Part shown: one piece after another, positions 16,173 through 25,401 of the stretch | How positions within the stretch are numbered: the stretch's first letter is position 1 | Layout: every line of letters starts with the position of its first letter | From: Clostridiales bacterium | GTDB lineage: Bacteria > Bacillota > Clostridia > Christensenellales > Aristaeellaceae | NCBI GenBank assembly: GCA_012729115.1 | Contig: JAAYDR010000094.1 | Coordinates: forward strand, 1 to 50,833 | DNA length: 50,833 nucleotides | Direction: 5' to 3' | Translations under genes and position numbers: made by a program | The notes under the pieces: model-generated | Database searches by the model: none | What the model was told of the DNA's origin: nothing | Seen by the model: only the letters and a program-made list of their open reading frames with translations

Positions 16173-17275
16173 GATTTAAAAACGCAGGAAAACTTTATTA
16201 TTTTGATCCGGGCCCGCTATGGCCCATGGCCGGGAGCTTTGTGATTGTGGAAACGGCCCGGGGACAGGAGTACGGGCAGGTTATCACAGGAGTACGTCAG
16301 GTGGAGGATCAGCTGATTACCGTGCCCCTGAAAAAAGTGGTGCGTCTGGCCGACGCCAAGGACGCGGAGCATGCCTTGGAGAATGAACGTTTTCAGGCCG
16401 AGGCTTTCCGGCTGTGTCAGCGCAAGATCGAGGAGCACAAGCTGGATATGAAGCTGGTCAGCGTGGAACAGACCTTTGACAACGCGAAGATCCTGTTTTA
16501 CTTTACCGCCAATGGCCGGGTGGACTTCCGCTCCCTTGTGAAGGACCTGGCTTCTGTGTTCCGTACCCGCATTGAGCTTCGGCAAATCGGCGTACGGGAT
16601 GAGGCCAAGATGATGGGCGGGCTGGGCCCCTGCGGACGTCCCATTTGTTGCGGTACTTTCTTGGGAGATTTCCAGCCGGTGTCCATCAAGATGGCCAAGG
16701 AGCAGAACCTGTCCCTGAATCCCACGAAGATTTCCGGAGTGTGCGGAAGGCTCATGTGCTGCCTCAAATACGAGCAGGATCATTATGAGCAGACCCGCAA
16801 GCGGATGCCGAAAATAGGCAAGGAAGTAGAAACCCCGGACGGTATGGGCATCGTGGTGGACATTAGCGTACTGAAGGAAACCCTGACCGTGCGGATTCGC
16901 CGGGGCGACTCCTCAGAGCAGAAAACCTATGCCCTTGCGGATGTCAAATGGTCCCGCCCTGCACCCCAGCAGGGGGAGAGTGCTCAGCGGTTCCCCAAGG
17001 AAGGCCGGGAGTATGGCCGTAGCCAGGGACAGCCGCCTTCCACCATGGGCAGGGTGTCTGCGCCCCCAAGGCAGGAGGATGTGTTTGTCTCAGAGGATGA
17101 GATTGATACCGACGAGTTGGATCTGGATATCGTGGGTGACTCCGCACTGGAGCTTAACTTGCTGGAGGAGGAGTTGCCCCGTGAGGAAGCTGCGGCCGAC
17201 AGCCATGCGGAGGATTGGCGCCATGCAGTGGAGGAGGCCCTGAGCCGGGCGGAGAAAAATGGGTCCGGCAGTTGA
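16151..17275 (+). CDS. ricT: PSP1-domain protein RicT (YaaT)
   Basis: This 374-residue protein has the PSP1 signature: YFDPGPLWPMAGSFVIVET near the N-terminus, GGLGPCGRPICCGTFLGDF in the centre, and GVCGRLMCCLKYE. The clustered Cys can ligate an Fe-S cluster in the RicA-RicF-RicT complex, which directs RNase Y-dependent mRNA processing and promotes sporulation and biofilm pathways in Bacillus. The C-terminal 110 residues are acidic, low-complexity and variable. The start at 16151 overlaps the holB 3' end by 22 bases and is preceded by GAGGGAGAG. A much longer upstream reading is only holB out of frame. RicA and RicF are not in this window. Confidence 0.93.
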   Translation: MASVVGVRFKNAGKLYYFDPGPLWPMAGSFVIVETARGQEYGQVITGVRQVEDQLITVPLKKVVRLADAKDAEHALENERFQAEAFRLCQRKIEEHKLDMKLVSVEQTFDNAKILFYFTANGRVDFRSLVKDLASVFRTRIELRQIGVRDEAKMMGGLGPCGRPICCGTFLGDFQPVSIKMAKEQNLSLNPTKISGVCGRLMCCLKYEQDHYEQTRKRMPKIGKEVETPDGMGIVVDISVLKETLTVRIRRGDSSEQKTYALADVKWSRPAPQQGESAQRFPKEGREYGRSQGQPPSTMGRVSAPPRQEDVFVSEDEIDTDELDLDIVGDSALELNLLEEELPREEAAADSHAEDWRHAVEEALSRAEKNGSGS

Positions 17276-17327
17276 CCCAAAGACAGAACCGGTGACTTTC
17301 CCCGGTGGAAATCCTTCCTGGGGCCGC

Positions 17328-17356
17328 TTGCCAAATGAGAATCAGCGTGATATGAT
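17328..17356 (+). promoter_or_regulatory. Promoter of the ferredoxin gene
   Basis: TTGCCA and TATGAT are separated by 17 bases, about 55 bases before the ferredoxin start. Confidence 0.65.
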
Positions 17357-17412
17357 GTTTCCAAACTCCACGGATATGGGAGTTTGTGGATGAACGGCAG
17401 GAGGTGAACTGG

Positions 17413-17583
17413 ATGGCTTATCACATTACCGATGATTGTATCAGCTGTGGCGCCTGCATGGCCGAATGCCCGGTGGACGCGATCTCCGAAGGGGCTGACA
17501 AGTATGTGATCGACGCCGACAAATGTATCGAGTGCGGCGCTTGCGCGGATGTCTGTCCTGTGGATGCTCCCCAGCAGGGTTAA
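17413..17583 (+). CDS. 2[4Fe-4S] ferredoxin
   Basis: This is a classical clostridial ferredoxin of 56 residues with two CxxCxxCxxxCP motifs (CISCGACMAECPV near residues 8-20 and CIECGACADVCPV near 37-49). It carries low-potential electrons, for example between pyruvate:ferredoxin oxidoreductase and hydrogenase. The ATG at 17413 follows AGGAGGTG at a good distance. An upstream in-frame ATG would add nine atypical residues. It has its own promoter and terminator, so it is monocistronic. It is a plausible electron carrier for the hydrogenase encoded at 29798-34804. Confidence 0.96.
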   Translation: MAYHITDDCISCGACMAECPVDAISEGADKYVIDADKCIECGACADVCPVDAPQQG

Positions 17584-17619
17584 AGTCTGGGACGCATGGG
17601 AACTTAAAAGCAAGGTGGA

Positions 17620-17653
17620 GCAGAGTGGACAAGTCCCTCTGCTTTTCTTTTTG
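17620..17653 (+). terminator. Intrinsic terminator after the ferredoxin gene
   Basis: GCAGAG-t-GGAC pairs with GTCC-CTCTGC (one bulged T), followed by TTTTCTTTTT. Confidence 0.8.
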
Positions 17654-17708
17654 TTTAAGGAAAAATTGGCGTATCCATTCCGTTCTATATTTTGGCAATT
17701 GCATGTGG

Positions 17709-17737
17709 TGGACAGCCCACCCAAATTATGATAAAAT
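17709..17737 (+). promoter_or_regulatory. Putative promoter of the SpoIID/SH3 protein gene
   Basis: TGGACA and TAAAAT are separated by 17 bases, about 60 bases before the start. An overlapping TATGAT gives an alternative -10 with poorer spacing. A sporulation sigma factor is not evident. Confidence 0.5.
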
Positions 17738-17796
17738 CAAAAAGAGTTACAAAAGTATGAATTTTGTGACAAAGATACTAAGGAGGCCGCTATTTC

Positions 17797-20700
17797 ATGC
17801 GAGTATACCATCCCGGCACTTTACAAAAGATAGCAGTCGCCTTCCTGGTTTTGGTCCTGGTAAGCAGTGGATGGCCCGTCGCCTTTGGCGTCCAGGTAGC
17901 ATCCGCCCCCCTGAGCATCCAAAGTGGCGCGGTGAACGGTATGGTGCGGGTTTTCCTGTCATCCCTTGGCAACCCCTCCACCCTCGGTTTGACGATTGCA
18001 GGCAATTACAGCATCAATGGTGACCCGAACCTGAGCATTGGCAATGGAGAGAGCATCACGGTGGGGTTCAGCAGTGCCACCGGCGCGATCACCATGACCC
18101 GAAGCGGAGTCAAAACCAACATGGGTACCTATTTTGCCTTAAGGCGCCATAGCGCTGCGGGTGTCAACGGCATTAAAATCGCCCAGGCACGTGTGCCTGG
18201 CAATCCATATCCGGGTGACCTTTCCTTCCAGTCCGTCAAGCAGAGCAATGGAAGCTATAAGTTGTACACCATCGCTCATATATATTTAGAAAACTATCTC
18301 TACGGCGTTTTGCCCTATGAGATGGGAAACGGCGCACATATCGAAGCCCTGAAAGCGCAGGCGGTGGGGGCGCGTACCTATACCGTCGAAAAGATGCGGA
18401 CCCGGGCTTCGGGCCTGTATGATGTGGTGGACACCACCAACGACCAGGTGTACAATGGCACCCCCTCGGGTAACGCCAACTGTGTTACGGCGGTGGACTC
18501 CACCAAGGGTGTCGTGCTTAAAAACGGTTCCAGCTATACCGGAACCTATTATTCCGCCAGCAACGGCGGTCAGATGGAATCCGCCGCCAATCTTTGGAAA
18601 TCCTCCGGTTACGAGTATCTGATGGTCAAAGATGATCCCTTTGACTTGGCCAATCCGGATGCCTCAGTGAAGCGCAGCACAATATCGGCTGATTTGACGG
18701 GCGGTGTTGCCAACGCCTCCCTGCTGGCGCTGCTTCAAGCCAAAGCCATAACAGCCTTGAATAGTGCCGGATACAACGCTACCACCGCCAATACAGCGTT
18801 GCATACTGTTAAAAGCATCACCCCCCATACTCCCATGTATCCCGCTCCCAGCAAGTTGTACACCAAAATGGATTTTGTACTGACAGCCAGCACCCGTAAC
18901 AAGTCCGGTAATCAGGTCACAGCCACGGTGACAGTGACCTGCGGCATCTTTACAGAGCTGGAAAGCATGCTGGGAATGAGCATTCAGTCCGCCACCAACG
19001 AGTTGTGGACCGTTGCCAAAAGCGGTTCCAACTTTGTGATGGAAGCGCGGCGCTATGGCCATGGCATTGGCATGAGCCAGCGCGGAGCCATGCAAATGGG
19101 GAAAATGGGCTATACCTATGACCAGATTCTTGGCTTCTATTATAACGGATGCAAGCGCGTGCGCATCAGCTTTACCAACACCATTCTGGCCGCCGGTTCC
19201 TCCCAGCAGGAGACCACGGTGGAGGATCCTGCTGACTTTGAGGAGGAAGAGAGTTCTTGCACCGGTGTGGTCAAGTTGGTAGGTTCCACCGCCTCACTGG
19301 CCATTCGCAACGGAAAATCCCTGTCTGCGGCTATGCTGGGAGTCATCGCCAACAATTCCCCTGTGAAGATCTACGCCAATGACGGCACCTGGTGCTTCAT
19401 CGGCTTTGGAGCCATCAAGGGCTATGTACCTGCCAACGCCCTCACCATCACCGGTACCGCCCCGGTTTCCACCGATGAAACAGTCAGCCAGATCAGCGGC
19501 TTCGCAACGGTACAGGCCAATGGATATCTGAATCTGCGTGCCTCCGGAAGTTCTTCCGCTCCTGTGATAACCACAGCCCCCACCGGGGCTATCCTGACGA
19601 TCCTCAGCAAGAGCGGCGGCTGGGCCCGGGTGCAGTTCGGAGCGACGGTAGCCTATGCCTCCACAGATTTCCTGTCATTCTCCTCTACGTATCCGGGCAA
19701 CGTCACAAGCTCCGGTAGTCTGACGGCCACGGTCTTCCTGGAGGATTCTACCGCCAGTGTCCATCTTCGCAGTGCTCCCTCCACCTCCAGCGGTGTGCTT
19801 GCGCAACTGCCCAATGGAACCACCGTTTCCGTCACCCGTGATGACGGCTCATGGAGCACCGTGGTATATCATGGGGTCACCGGGTATATCGTCTCCTCCT
19901 GTCTGAAATTTGAGGACGGCGGGCTGGGAAACGAGCCGGGCGGCGACACACCGGGGACTCAGGATCCCACCGTTCAAACAGCAACAGTCAATGACGTCAG
20001 CGCTTATATCCGGCAGGATGCCATCGAGGCCTCTCCATCCTTGCTGCTCGTGGGTATGGGGCAGAGCGTGATAGTCCTCTCTCGAGGAGAACGCTGGTCC
20101 CAGGTCCGCTACGAAGGGGTTACAGGCTACATGCTTACCGCTTCCCTGACATTCCAGGATGAGGGCGGAAGCCATGGTGAAGGGGAGGCGGCAATTGTCA
20201 ATACTCAATCCGGCTCGCTGAACCTGCGCAGAGAGGCAATGGCGGGAAGCGCCATTCTCACCACCATACCCAAGGGAACCCAGATTACCGTAACCGCCAG
20301 GGGAACCTCTTGGTCTGCTGTCCGTTACAACGGGTTTGTCGGCTATGTGATGACCAGCTTCCTCCAGTTTATGGATGAGGGCACAAATCCGCAGCCTACC
20401 GATCCCACAGGAGATAGGACGGCAACCGTCGCAACTGAATCCGGTTCCCTGAATCTTCGAGCCCAGGCACGGGCTGGCAGCGCCATCCTGCGAACCATTC
20501 CCAAGGGGGCCCGTATCACCGTCCATCAGATGGGGACGGAATGGAGCAACGTAACCTATCTGGGGACGACAGGTTATGTGATGACCGTGTTCCTGGCTTT
20601 TGACGAGGAACTGGAGCCTACCCCCACCCCCCTGGAGCCCACTCCTACTCCCCAGGAGCCTACCCCCACGCCCGAACCTACGGATCCCGGTGATGTGGAA

Positions 20701-22011
20701 GACCCGGATGAGCCCCTGGAGCCTGAAGACCCCGATGCCGAGACGGCCTTGTATGCTGTGGTGAGCACTGTCTCCGGATCTCTGAATCTGCGGCAGGACA
20801 TCCTTCCCGGCAGTGCGATTCTGGCACAGATTCCCAAAGGGACCACCATCAGGATCACCCAGAAACTGGCCGCCTGGAGTCAAACCACCTACGCCGGCCG
20901 GCAAGGATATGTGATGAATGCCTATCTCACCTTTGTGGAGGGTCAGCCTTCTGTGGAGACCGGGTCCACAGCAACGGTCAATACTTCATCCGGCTCTCTG
21001 AATTTGCGCACAGAACCCTCCACCAGTGCGGGGATTCGCCTTCGGATTCCTCAGTATGCTACGGTTCTGGTGGGGCAGAGAGGGGATACGTGGTCCTATG
21101 TTACCTATAACGGCAAATTTGGTTATGTGATGAGCGCGTATCTGCTCTTTTCCACAGAACCTCCGGCCAGCCAGACTCCTGCCCCTGTAACCCCGTCGCC
21201 CCAGACGCCTCCAACCGCGACCCCGGCCCCGGAAGCACAAACCACCGCCTGGGTTTCTACATCAGGGGGCACGCTGAACCTCCGAAAGACCGCATCCACT
21301 TCGGCTGCAATCCTGGCTGCCATTCCCAACACCACGGCTGTCACCCTGCTCCAGCATGGCGATCAATGGTGCCAAGTGAACCATCAGGGCATTACAGGAT
21401 ATGTGATGACCCAGTTCCTTCGTATTTCCCAGACTCCGTCCACAGAAAGCAACGGTAATACCGATGTGAATACGGTTGCTGAAACGGAAACCGTCGCATG
21501 GGTAAACACGCTCTCCGGTTCTCTCAACCTTCGGGAAAGCATGTCCACTTCCGCCCGGATTCTGACCCAAATACCAAGACTGGCAACGGTATCGGTCCTG
21601 GGGGTAACGGGAACTTGGAGCCAGATTCGCTATGGCGGTTACCAGGGATATGTGATATCCTCCTATTTGACACACACAGACCCCAATGCCGTGGTAGCGG
21701 CTGCCGCCATCACAGAGAGCGGCAGCGGCGCTTCCGGGGATAGCAGTCCCGATAGCGATGGAAGCATCCTTGACCCCACATTGATGGATGTTGCGCAGGA
21801 GACATTCGCTTGGGTGAGCCCGGGGGTGGACGCAGGCCCGGTATACCTGTGGCCCCAGTGTAATCAGGAGGGCGAGCCTCTGGCTGTTTTACCGGGAGAA
21901 GTCCAGGTTCGGGTGCTTCAATTGGGCCAAAACTGGTGCCAGGTGATCTATCAGGACAACGTGGGATACTGCCTCACAGACTCTCTTTTGATTGGGGAAG
22001 CGGGATCGTGA
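17797..22011 (+). CDS. Secreted SpoIID-domain protein with eleven SH3-like repeats
   Basis: This 1404-residue protein begins with a signal peptide (hydrophobic core about residues 12-30). Residues about 100-460 form a SpoIID/LytB-type domain: LYGVLPYEMGNGAHIEALKAQAVGARTY with the likely catalytic Glu near 175, then ASNGGQMESA, and GHGIGMSQRGAMQMG near 420. SpoIID is a lytic transglycosylase acting on denuded glycan during engulfment. From about residue 485 to the end I count eleven bacterial SH3-like repeats, most with SGSLNLR...WS.V.Y.G..GYV, which bind peptidoglycan or proteins. A Pro/Glu/Thr linker splits repeats 6 and 7. AGGAGG lies ten bases before the ATG. The stop overlaps the following methylase gene. 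The length is far above ordinary SpoIID (about 340). Confidence 0.92.
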   Translation: MRVYHPGTLQKIAVAFLVLVLVSSGWPVAFGVQVASAPLSIQSGAVNGMVRVFLSSLGNPSTLGLTIAGNYSINGDPNLSIGNGESITVGFSSATGAITMTRSGVKTNMGTYFALRRHSAAGVNGIKIAQARVPGNPYPGDLSFQSVKQSNGSYKLYTIAHIYLENYLYGVLPYEMGNGAHIEALKAQAVGARTYTVEKMRTRASGLYDVVDTTNDQVYNGTPSGNANCVTAVDSTKGVVLKNGSSYTGTYYSASNGGQMESAANLWKSSGYEYLMVKDDPFDLANPDASVKRSTISADLTGGVANASLLALLQAKAITALNSAGYNATTANTALHTVKSITPHTPMYPAPSKLYTKMDFVLTASTRNKSGNQVTATVTVTCGIFTELESMLGMSIQSATNELWTVAKSGSNFVMEARRYGHGIGMSQRGAMQMGKMGYTYDQILGFYYNGCKRVRISFTNTILAAGSSQQETTVEDPADFEEEESSCTGVVKLVGSTASLAIRNGKSLSAAMLGVIANNSPVKIYANDGTWCFIGFGAIKGYVPANALTITGTAPVSTDETVSQISGFATVQANGYLNLRASGSSSAPVITTAPTGAILTILSKSGGWARVQFGATVAYASTDFLSFSSTYPGNVTSSGSLTATVFLEDSTASVHLRSAPSTSSGVLAQLPNGTTVSVTRDDGSWSTVVYHGVTGYIVSSCLKFEDGGLGNEPGGDTPGTQDPTVQTATVNDVSAYIRQDAIEASPSLLLVGMGQSVIVLSRGERWSQVRYEGVTGYMLTASLTFQDEGGSHGEGEAAIVNTQSGSLNLRREAMAGSAILTTIPKGTQITVTARGTSWSAVRYNGFVGYVMTSFLQFMDEGTNPQPTDPTGDRTATVATESGSLNLRAQARAGSAILRTIPKGARITVHQMGTEWSNVTYLGTTGYVMTVFLAFDEELEPTPTPLEPTPTPQEPTPTPEPTDPGDVEDPDEPLEPEDPDAETALYAVVSTVSGSLNLRQDILPGSAILAQIPKGTTIRITQKLAAWSQTTYAGRQGYVMNAYLTFVEGQPSVETGSTATVNTSSGSLNLRTEPSTSAGIRLRIPQYATVLVGQRGDTWSYVTYNGKFGYVMSAYLLFSTEPPASQTPAPVTPSPQTPPTATPAPEAQTTAWVSTSGGTLNLRKTASTSAAILAAIPNTTAVTLLQHGDQWCQVNHQGITGYVMTQFLRISQTPSTESNGNTDVNTVAETETVAWVNTLSGSLNLRESMSTSARILTQIPRLATVSVLGVTGTWSQIRYGGYQGYVISSYLTHTDPNAVVAAAAITESGSGASGDSSPDSDGSILDPTLMDVAQETFAWVSPGVDAGPVYLWPQCNQEGEPLAVLPGEVQVRVLQLGQNWCQVIYQDNVGYCLTDSLLIGEAGS

Positions 22012-22751
22012 ACGAGCTTGTTATGCCTCACGAACGGGTGGACGATCTCCAGTTGGATGGGCTTGCCATTATTCAGAATCCCTCGGCTTTTTGCTTTGGT
22101 ATGGACGCAGTGCTGCTGGCGGATTTTGCCTCCATCCGTTCTGGGGACCAGGTGGCGGATATGGGTACAGGCACGGGCATATTGCCCGTGCTTCTTTCGC
22201 ACAAAGCGCCAACAGCCTGGTTTCATGCCTTTGAGATCCAGGCCGACATGGCGGATATGGCTAAACGCACCATGAAATTGAATGGGCTGGAAAATCGGAT
22301 CTTCGTCTATGCCATGGACTTTCGGAAAGCGGCTGATCAATTGGGGCCTGAATCCATGGATGCGGTGGTATGCAATCCGCCTTATGGAAAGCGGGGTAGT
22401 ACTTTGCCCAGTGAGACCCCAGGTTTGCAGACAGCCCGTCATGAAACCGATGCCGCCCTGCCGGAGATTGTGGAGGCCTGTGCCAGGGTGTTGCGCAATC
22501 ACGGAAGACTAAGCATGGTATTTCCCGCGCCCAGAATGCTGGAACTCTGCGATGCCCTCCGGGCAAAAAGGCTGGAACCAAAACGGGTTCGTCTGGTTTG
22601 CGCCAAAGCGGACCGCCCGCCCTATCTGGTGTTGCTGGAAGCCATGAAGAACGCCAGGCCGTCCCTGCACTGGCTGCCGCCCCTTGTGGTGTATCATCCG
22701 GATGGAAAGGAGACCGACGAGCTGAAAAGGATCTATCACAAGAGGGATTAG
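22008..22751 (+). CDS. TrmN6/YabB-like tRNA1(Val) adenine-N6 methyltransferase
   Basis: This 247-residue class I SAM-dependent methylase has VADMGTGTGILPVLLS (SAM-binding motif I, about residues 45-60) and the N6-adenine catalytic motif NPPYGKRGS (about residues 122-130). The family methylates A37 of tRNA1(Val) in E. coli; the Firmicute homologue is YabB. The start is a GTG whose last two bases belong to the stop codon of the preceding gene (GTGA overlap), with GGGGAAGCGGG upstream. In Bacillus yabB lies close to yaaQ-holB-yaaT, matching the context here despite the two inserted genes. It converges with and overlaps the flippase gene by four bases. Confidence 0.88.
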   Translation: MNELVMPHERVDDLQLDGLAIIQNPSAFCFGMDAVLLADFASIRSGDQVADMGTGTGILPVLLSHKAPTAWFHAFEIQADMADMAKRTMKLNGLENRIFVYAMDFRKAADQLGPESMDAVVCNPPYGKRGSTLPSETPGLQTARHETDAALPEIVEACARVLRNHGRLSMVFPAPRMLELCDALRAKRLEPKRVRLVCAKADRPPYLVLLEAMKNARPSLHWLPPLVVYHPDGKETDELKRIYHKRD

Positions 22752-24043
22752 GATTTATCTTTTCTACGGTGGAGCCCTTTCCAAAGAATCACCAGGTTCC
22801 AAAGCAGCATCGTTCCCTGTCCCAGGATCTGGGCCAGAATGGCACCCAGAAGGCGATAGGAGGGCAGGGCGGTTAACCCATAGGTGAGCACCAACGTCGC
22901 TGCGGAGGTGGCAAGCGCGCCGTACATGGAGCGCTTTTGCTGTCCCAGGGCGGCAATCACTCCGGAAGCGATATGGCCCAGAGCGCTTAGCAGAACCAGA
23001 GGCCCGCAGAAACGAAACAACTCTGCCAACTCCGGGAGGCGGTAAGCCCAATTGGCCAGGACAGAGGCCAGCAGGTGAATGACAGCCCAGCTAACAAGGC
23101 CCACCCATGCGGCAGCCCCAAAACAGAGAAGAAGCATTCTCTTAAGCGCTGCACGATCCTGCTCCGCTTTGGCCAGCCTGGGGAGCGCCACCATGGATAG
23201 CGCGCTGGTGAAGATGCAGGGAAGCAGGACAATGGGCATCACCATGCCGTTAAGCATGCCCAGCCGTGCAGTGGCTTCAGCCGAAGCAAGGCCGGAGGCC
23301 TGCAGGCGCAAAGGCACCAAAATGGCGGTAAGGGAACGCAGGCCCGTGTTGATGAGGCGGATGAGAGTGGTGGGGGCAGCCAGGTGGAAGACGGGCTTCT
23401 GCCATTCCTTTGCCCGGGAGATATCCCGTGTGGGCACTTTGATCAGCCATAGCACATAGAATAGCCCCAGAATTTCCGCCACCATGGTGGCAAAAACGGG
23501 CACGGCTGCCAGCCAGGGGGTGGTCAGCTTTGTCAGCAGCATCACCAGGCCGATGGACAGCGCAAAACGCGCCACTTGCTCGATAAGCTCGGATACGGAT
23601 GGAATCCAGCTTTTTTCAATGCCATAGCAATAGCCGTTGTACACGGCGGAATAACCAAGGATCAGGATGCAGGGTGCGGTCATCCACAGGGAGGGAAGAA
23701 CCCGTTGATCACGCATCAGACCCGCCAGCAGGGGCGAAACGAGCAGCAGTGCCGGGATGAGAAACAAGGAGACCTTCCGCACCAGTAAAATGCCCGCCAG
23801 CAGCGGCATATTCCTGCTTTCTTCCTCTGCTTTGGCGGTCATGCGGCTGATGGCCAGGGGCAGCCCCGAGGTCAGCGGTGTGATGGCCAGCAGGTGGACT
23901 CCTGCGCATAGCTCCGCGATACCCATGATTTCGGCGCCCAAAAGGCGCGACAAGTGCACCCGCATGTAAAGCCCCAGAGCTCGTACGAAGGTATTCACCA
24001 CTGTCAGCAAAAGGGTCTGCCGTTTCGCACCGCGAGCGTTCAC
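22748..24043 (-). CDS. SpoVB/MOP-superfamily lipid flippase
   Basis: This 431-residue integral membrane protein has about twelve hydrophobic segments and belongs to the MOP/polysaccharide-transport group. N-terminal NTFVRALGLYMRVHLSRLLGAEIMGIAELCAGVHLLAITPLTSGLPLAISRM is close to stage V sporulation protein B (motif spans about residues 17-68, quoted in parts: LSRLLGAEIMGIAEL; TSGLPLAISRM). SpoVB-type proteins flip lipid-linked precursors for spore cortex peptidoglycan, while other family members serve vegetative wall synthesis. The start is GTG with GGGAGGCG upstream. It is monocistronic, divergent from the dCMP deaminase. Confidence 0.85.
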   Translation of the reverse strand: MNARGAKRQTLLLTVVNTFVRALGLYMRVHLSRLLGAEIMGIAELCAGVHLLAITPLTSGLPLAISRMTAKAEEESRNMPLLAGILLVRKVSLFLIPALLLVSPLLAGLMRDQRVLPSLWMTAPCILILGYSAVYNGYCYGIEKSWIPSVSELIEQVARFALSIGLVMLLTKLTTPWLAAVPVFATMVAEILGLFYVLWLIKVPTRDISRAKEWQKPVFHLAAPTTLIRLINTGLRSLTAILVPLRLQASGLASAEATARLGMLNGMVMPIVLLPCIFTSALSMVALPRLAKAEQDRAALKRMLLLCFGAAAWVGLVSWAVIHLLASVLANWAYRLPELAELFRFCGPLVLLSALGHIASGVIAALGQQKRSMYGALATSAATLVLTYGLTALPSYRLLGAILAQILGQGTMLLWNLVILWKGLHRRKDKS

Positions 24044-24102
24044 GTCATCGCCTCCCGCAAGAGGCTATGAACAGGAGGTGGAAGGCATGACAAAATGGTG
24101 CG

Positions 24103-24131
24103 TTGCCAAGCAGCCCCGGATGCGGTATAAT
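24103..24131 (+). promoter_or_regulatory. Promoter of the dCMP deaminase gene
   Basis: TTGCCA and a perfect TATAAT with a 17-base spacer lie 28 bases before the start codon. Confidence 0.75.
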
Positions 24132-24159
24132 TCACAAAACCGTACAGGAGGAAACCGGT

Positions 24160-24621
24160 ATGGATAAGTGGGACATTCGGTTTGTAAAAATGGCCCGGCT
24201 GATTTCCGAATGGTCGAGCTGCTTCAATGAGGGCAGAAACATCGGCGCGGTGATCGTAAAGGACAAGCGGATTATGACCACGGGTTACAATGGCGCTCCC
24301 GCAGGCATTAAGACCTGTAAGGAACGGGGGGAGTGTTTACGGCGCAAGCTGAATATCCCATCCGGTACCCGGGCTGAGGTATGCTACGCGATCCATGCGG
24401 AGCAAAATGCCATCTTGCAAGGTGCCAAGCTGGGCATCTCCATAGATGGGGCTACGTTATACTGCACCCATCAGCCTTGCTCCGTATGTGCCAAAATGAT
24501 CGTGAATGTGGGCATCAAGCGCGTGGTCTATGAACAGGGATACCCGGACCCCTTCGCGCTGGAGTTTTTTCAGGAGGCAGGAGTGCTGCTGGAACGCTTT
24601 GAGATGGCGCAGGAAGACTGA
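24160..24621 (+). CDS. comEB: dCMP deaminase (ComEB-like)
   Basis: This 153-residue zinc deaminase converts dCMP to dUMP, feeding thymidylate synthesis. The zinc site is His79-Ala-Glu81 (HAEQNAI) plus Cys107 and Cys110 in PCSVCAKMIVNVGIKRVVY, the standard cytidine/deoxycytidylate deaminase pattern. GAGGAAACCGGT precedes the ATG at 24160. A near-consensus promoter precedes it, which rules out an upstream in-frame start at 24103. It is monocistronic and faces a convergent gene. Confidence 0.94.
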   Translation: MDKWDIRFVKMARLISEWSSCFNEGRNIGAVIVKDKRIMTTGYNGAPAGIKTCKERGECLRRKLNIPSGTRAEVCYAIHAEQNAILQGAKLGISIDGATLYCTHQPCSVCAKMIVNVGIKRVVYEQGYPDPFALEFFQEAGVLLERFEMAQED

Positions 24622-24636
24622 TGGGGCTGCTATCCC

Positions 24637-25401
24637 TTATGCTTCATTTTGGCCTTCCGTGTAAGTCTCCTGATCAAACCCTCCCCGCAATCGCTTCACA
24701 GTCCTCTCCAAGGCGTTCTTGCTGTCCCCCCAGGGTCTCCCATGGTTGCGGTAGTCGAACTGCTGGGTAAAGAACGCCAACTCCTCTTCCTCCCGTGTCA
24801 TGCTGGCCTTGAGCAACGCAAGGGCGGAGCTCGCCAGTTCCTGCTGCCTGGAGCCATGCAGGCTTTTTTTAGCCTTGCGCAGAAGCTCGATGGTATGAGG
24901 CATGCACGCGCCCTGGGATGCCTCCCACAGGGTTTTGAAATGGACGTCTGTTTTCCAGAGATGTAAAAAAGTATGGAAGTACCGGTCCATATGGGTGTTT
25001 ACACTATCGCAGATCACGCAGCTCACCGTGCATTGCTCCAGTTGCTTAAGGAGTGTATCCATGGGTGAAGAGCCGCTGCCGCTCCATGGGAGAGAAATGC
25101 CTTTTCTTCCTTTTTGCACCAAGCCTGAAAGGTGGTCCAGCTTGGGGAGCAGCTCCCTGCAGTGGGAGTCGGTAAGCAGGGCATGGCCCAGGCGGTTGTT
25201 TTGCTCCAGCAGCTGACAGTGATGCTTCGCGCAGATCCCCAACTCATTAAAGCGAATCCGGGAGGCGGGCTCCATCACCTTCTCACCCAGTGCGCACTGT
25301 ACCTCCTGCCGCTCACTTTGGCTTTGCAGCGCGCAGAAAGGGCACTGGCAATGTCCCTGCATCACTTCCCACAGTGGGATCGTATCCAAATGGTATTGCA
25401 T
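24637..25401 (-). CDS. Cys-rich protein resembling DUF6062
   Basis: This 254-residue protein is soluble with no signal peptide. Cys/His pairs recur along it: CQCPFC near residues 18-23, CAKHH near 57-61, CVICD near 127-131, and CMPHT near 165-169. The spacing suggests one or two zinc or Fe-S sites built from two CxxC/CxxxH repeats. I believe this matches the uncharacterised DUF6062 family, from memory only. The C-terminal part is charged and helical. It is convergent with comEB. No function is known to me. Confidence 0.7.
   Translation of the reverse strand: MQYHLDTIPLWEVMQGHCQCPFCALQSQSERQEVQCALGEKVMEPASRIRFNELGICAKHHCQLLEQNNRLGHALLTDSHCRELLPKLDHLSGLVQKGRKGISLPWSGSGSSPMDTLLKQLEQCTVSCVICDSVNTHMDRYFHTFLHLWKTDVHFKTLWEASQGACMPHTIELLRKAKKSLHGSRQQELASSALALLKASMTREEEELAFFTQQFDYRNHGRPWGDSKNALERTVKRLRGGFDQETYTEGQNEA

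Noticed and set aside
20620-20740. Short repeats CCTACCCCCACC inside the SpoIID-SH3 gene
   Set aside because: They encode the Glu/Pro/Thr linker between SH3 repeats. No spacer pattern is present, so this is not a CRISPR array.
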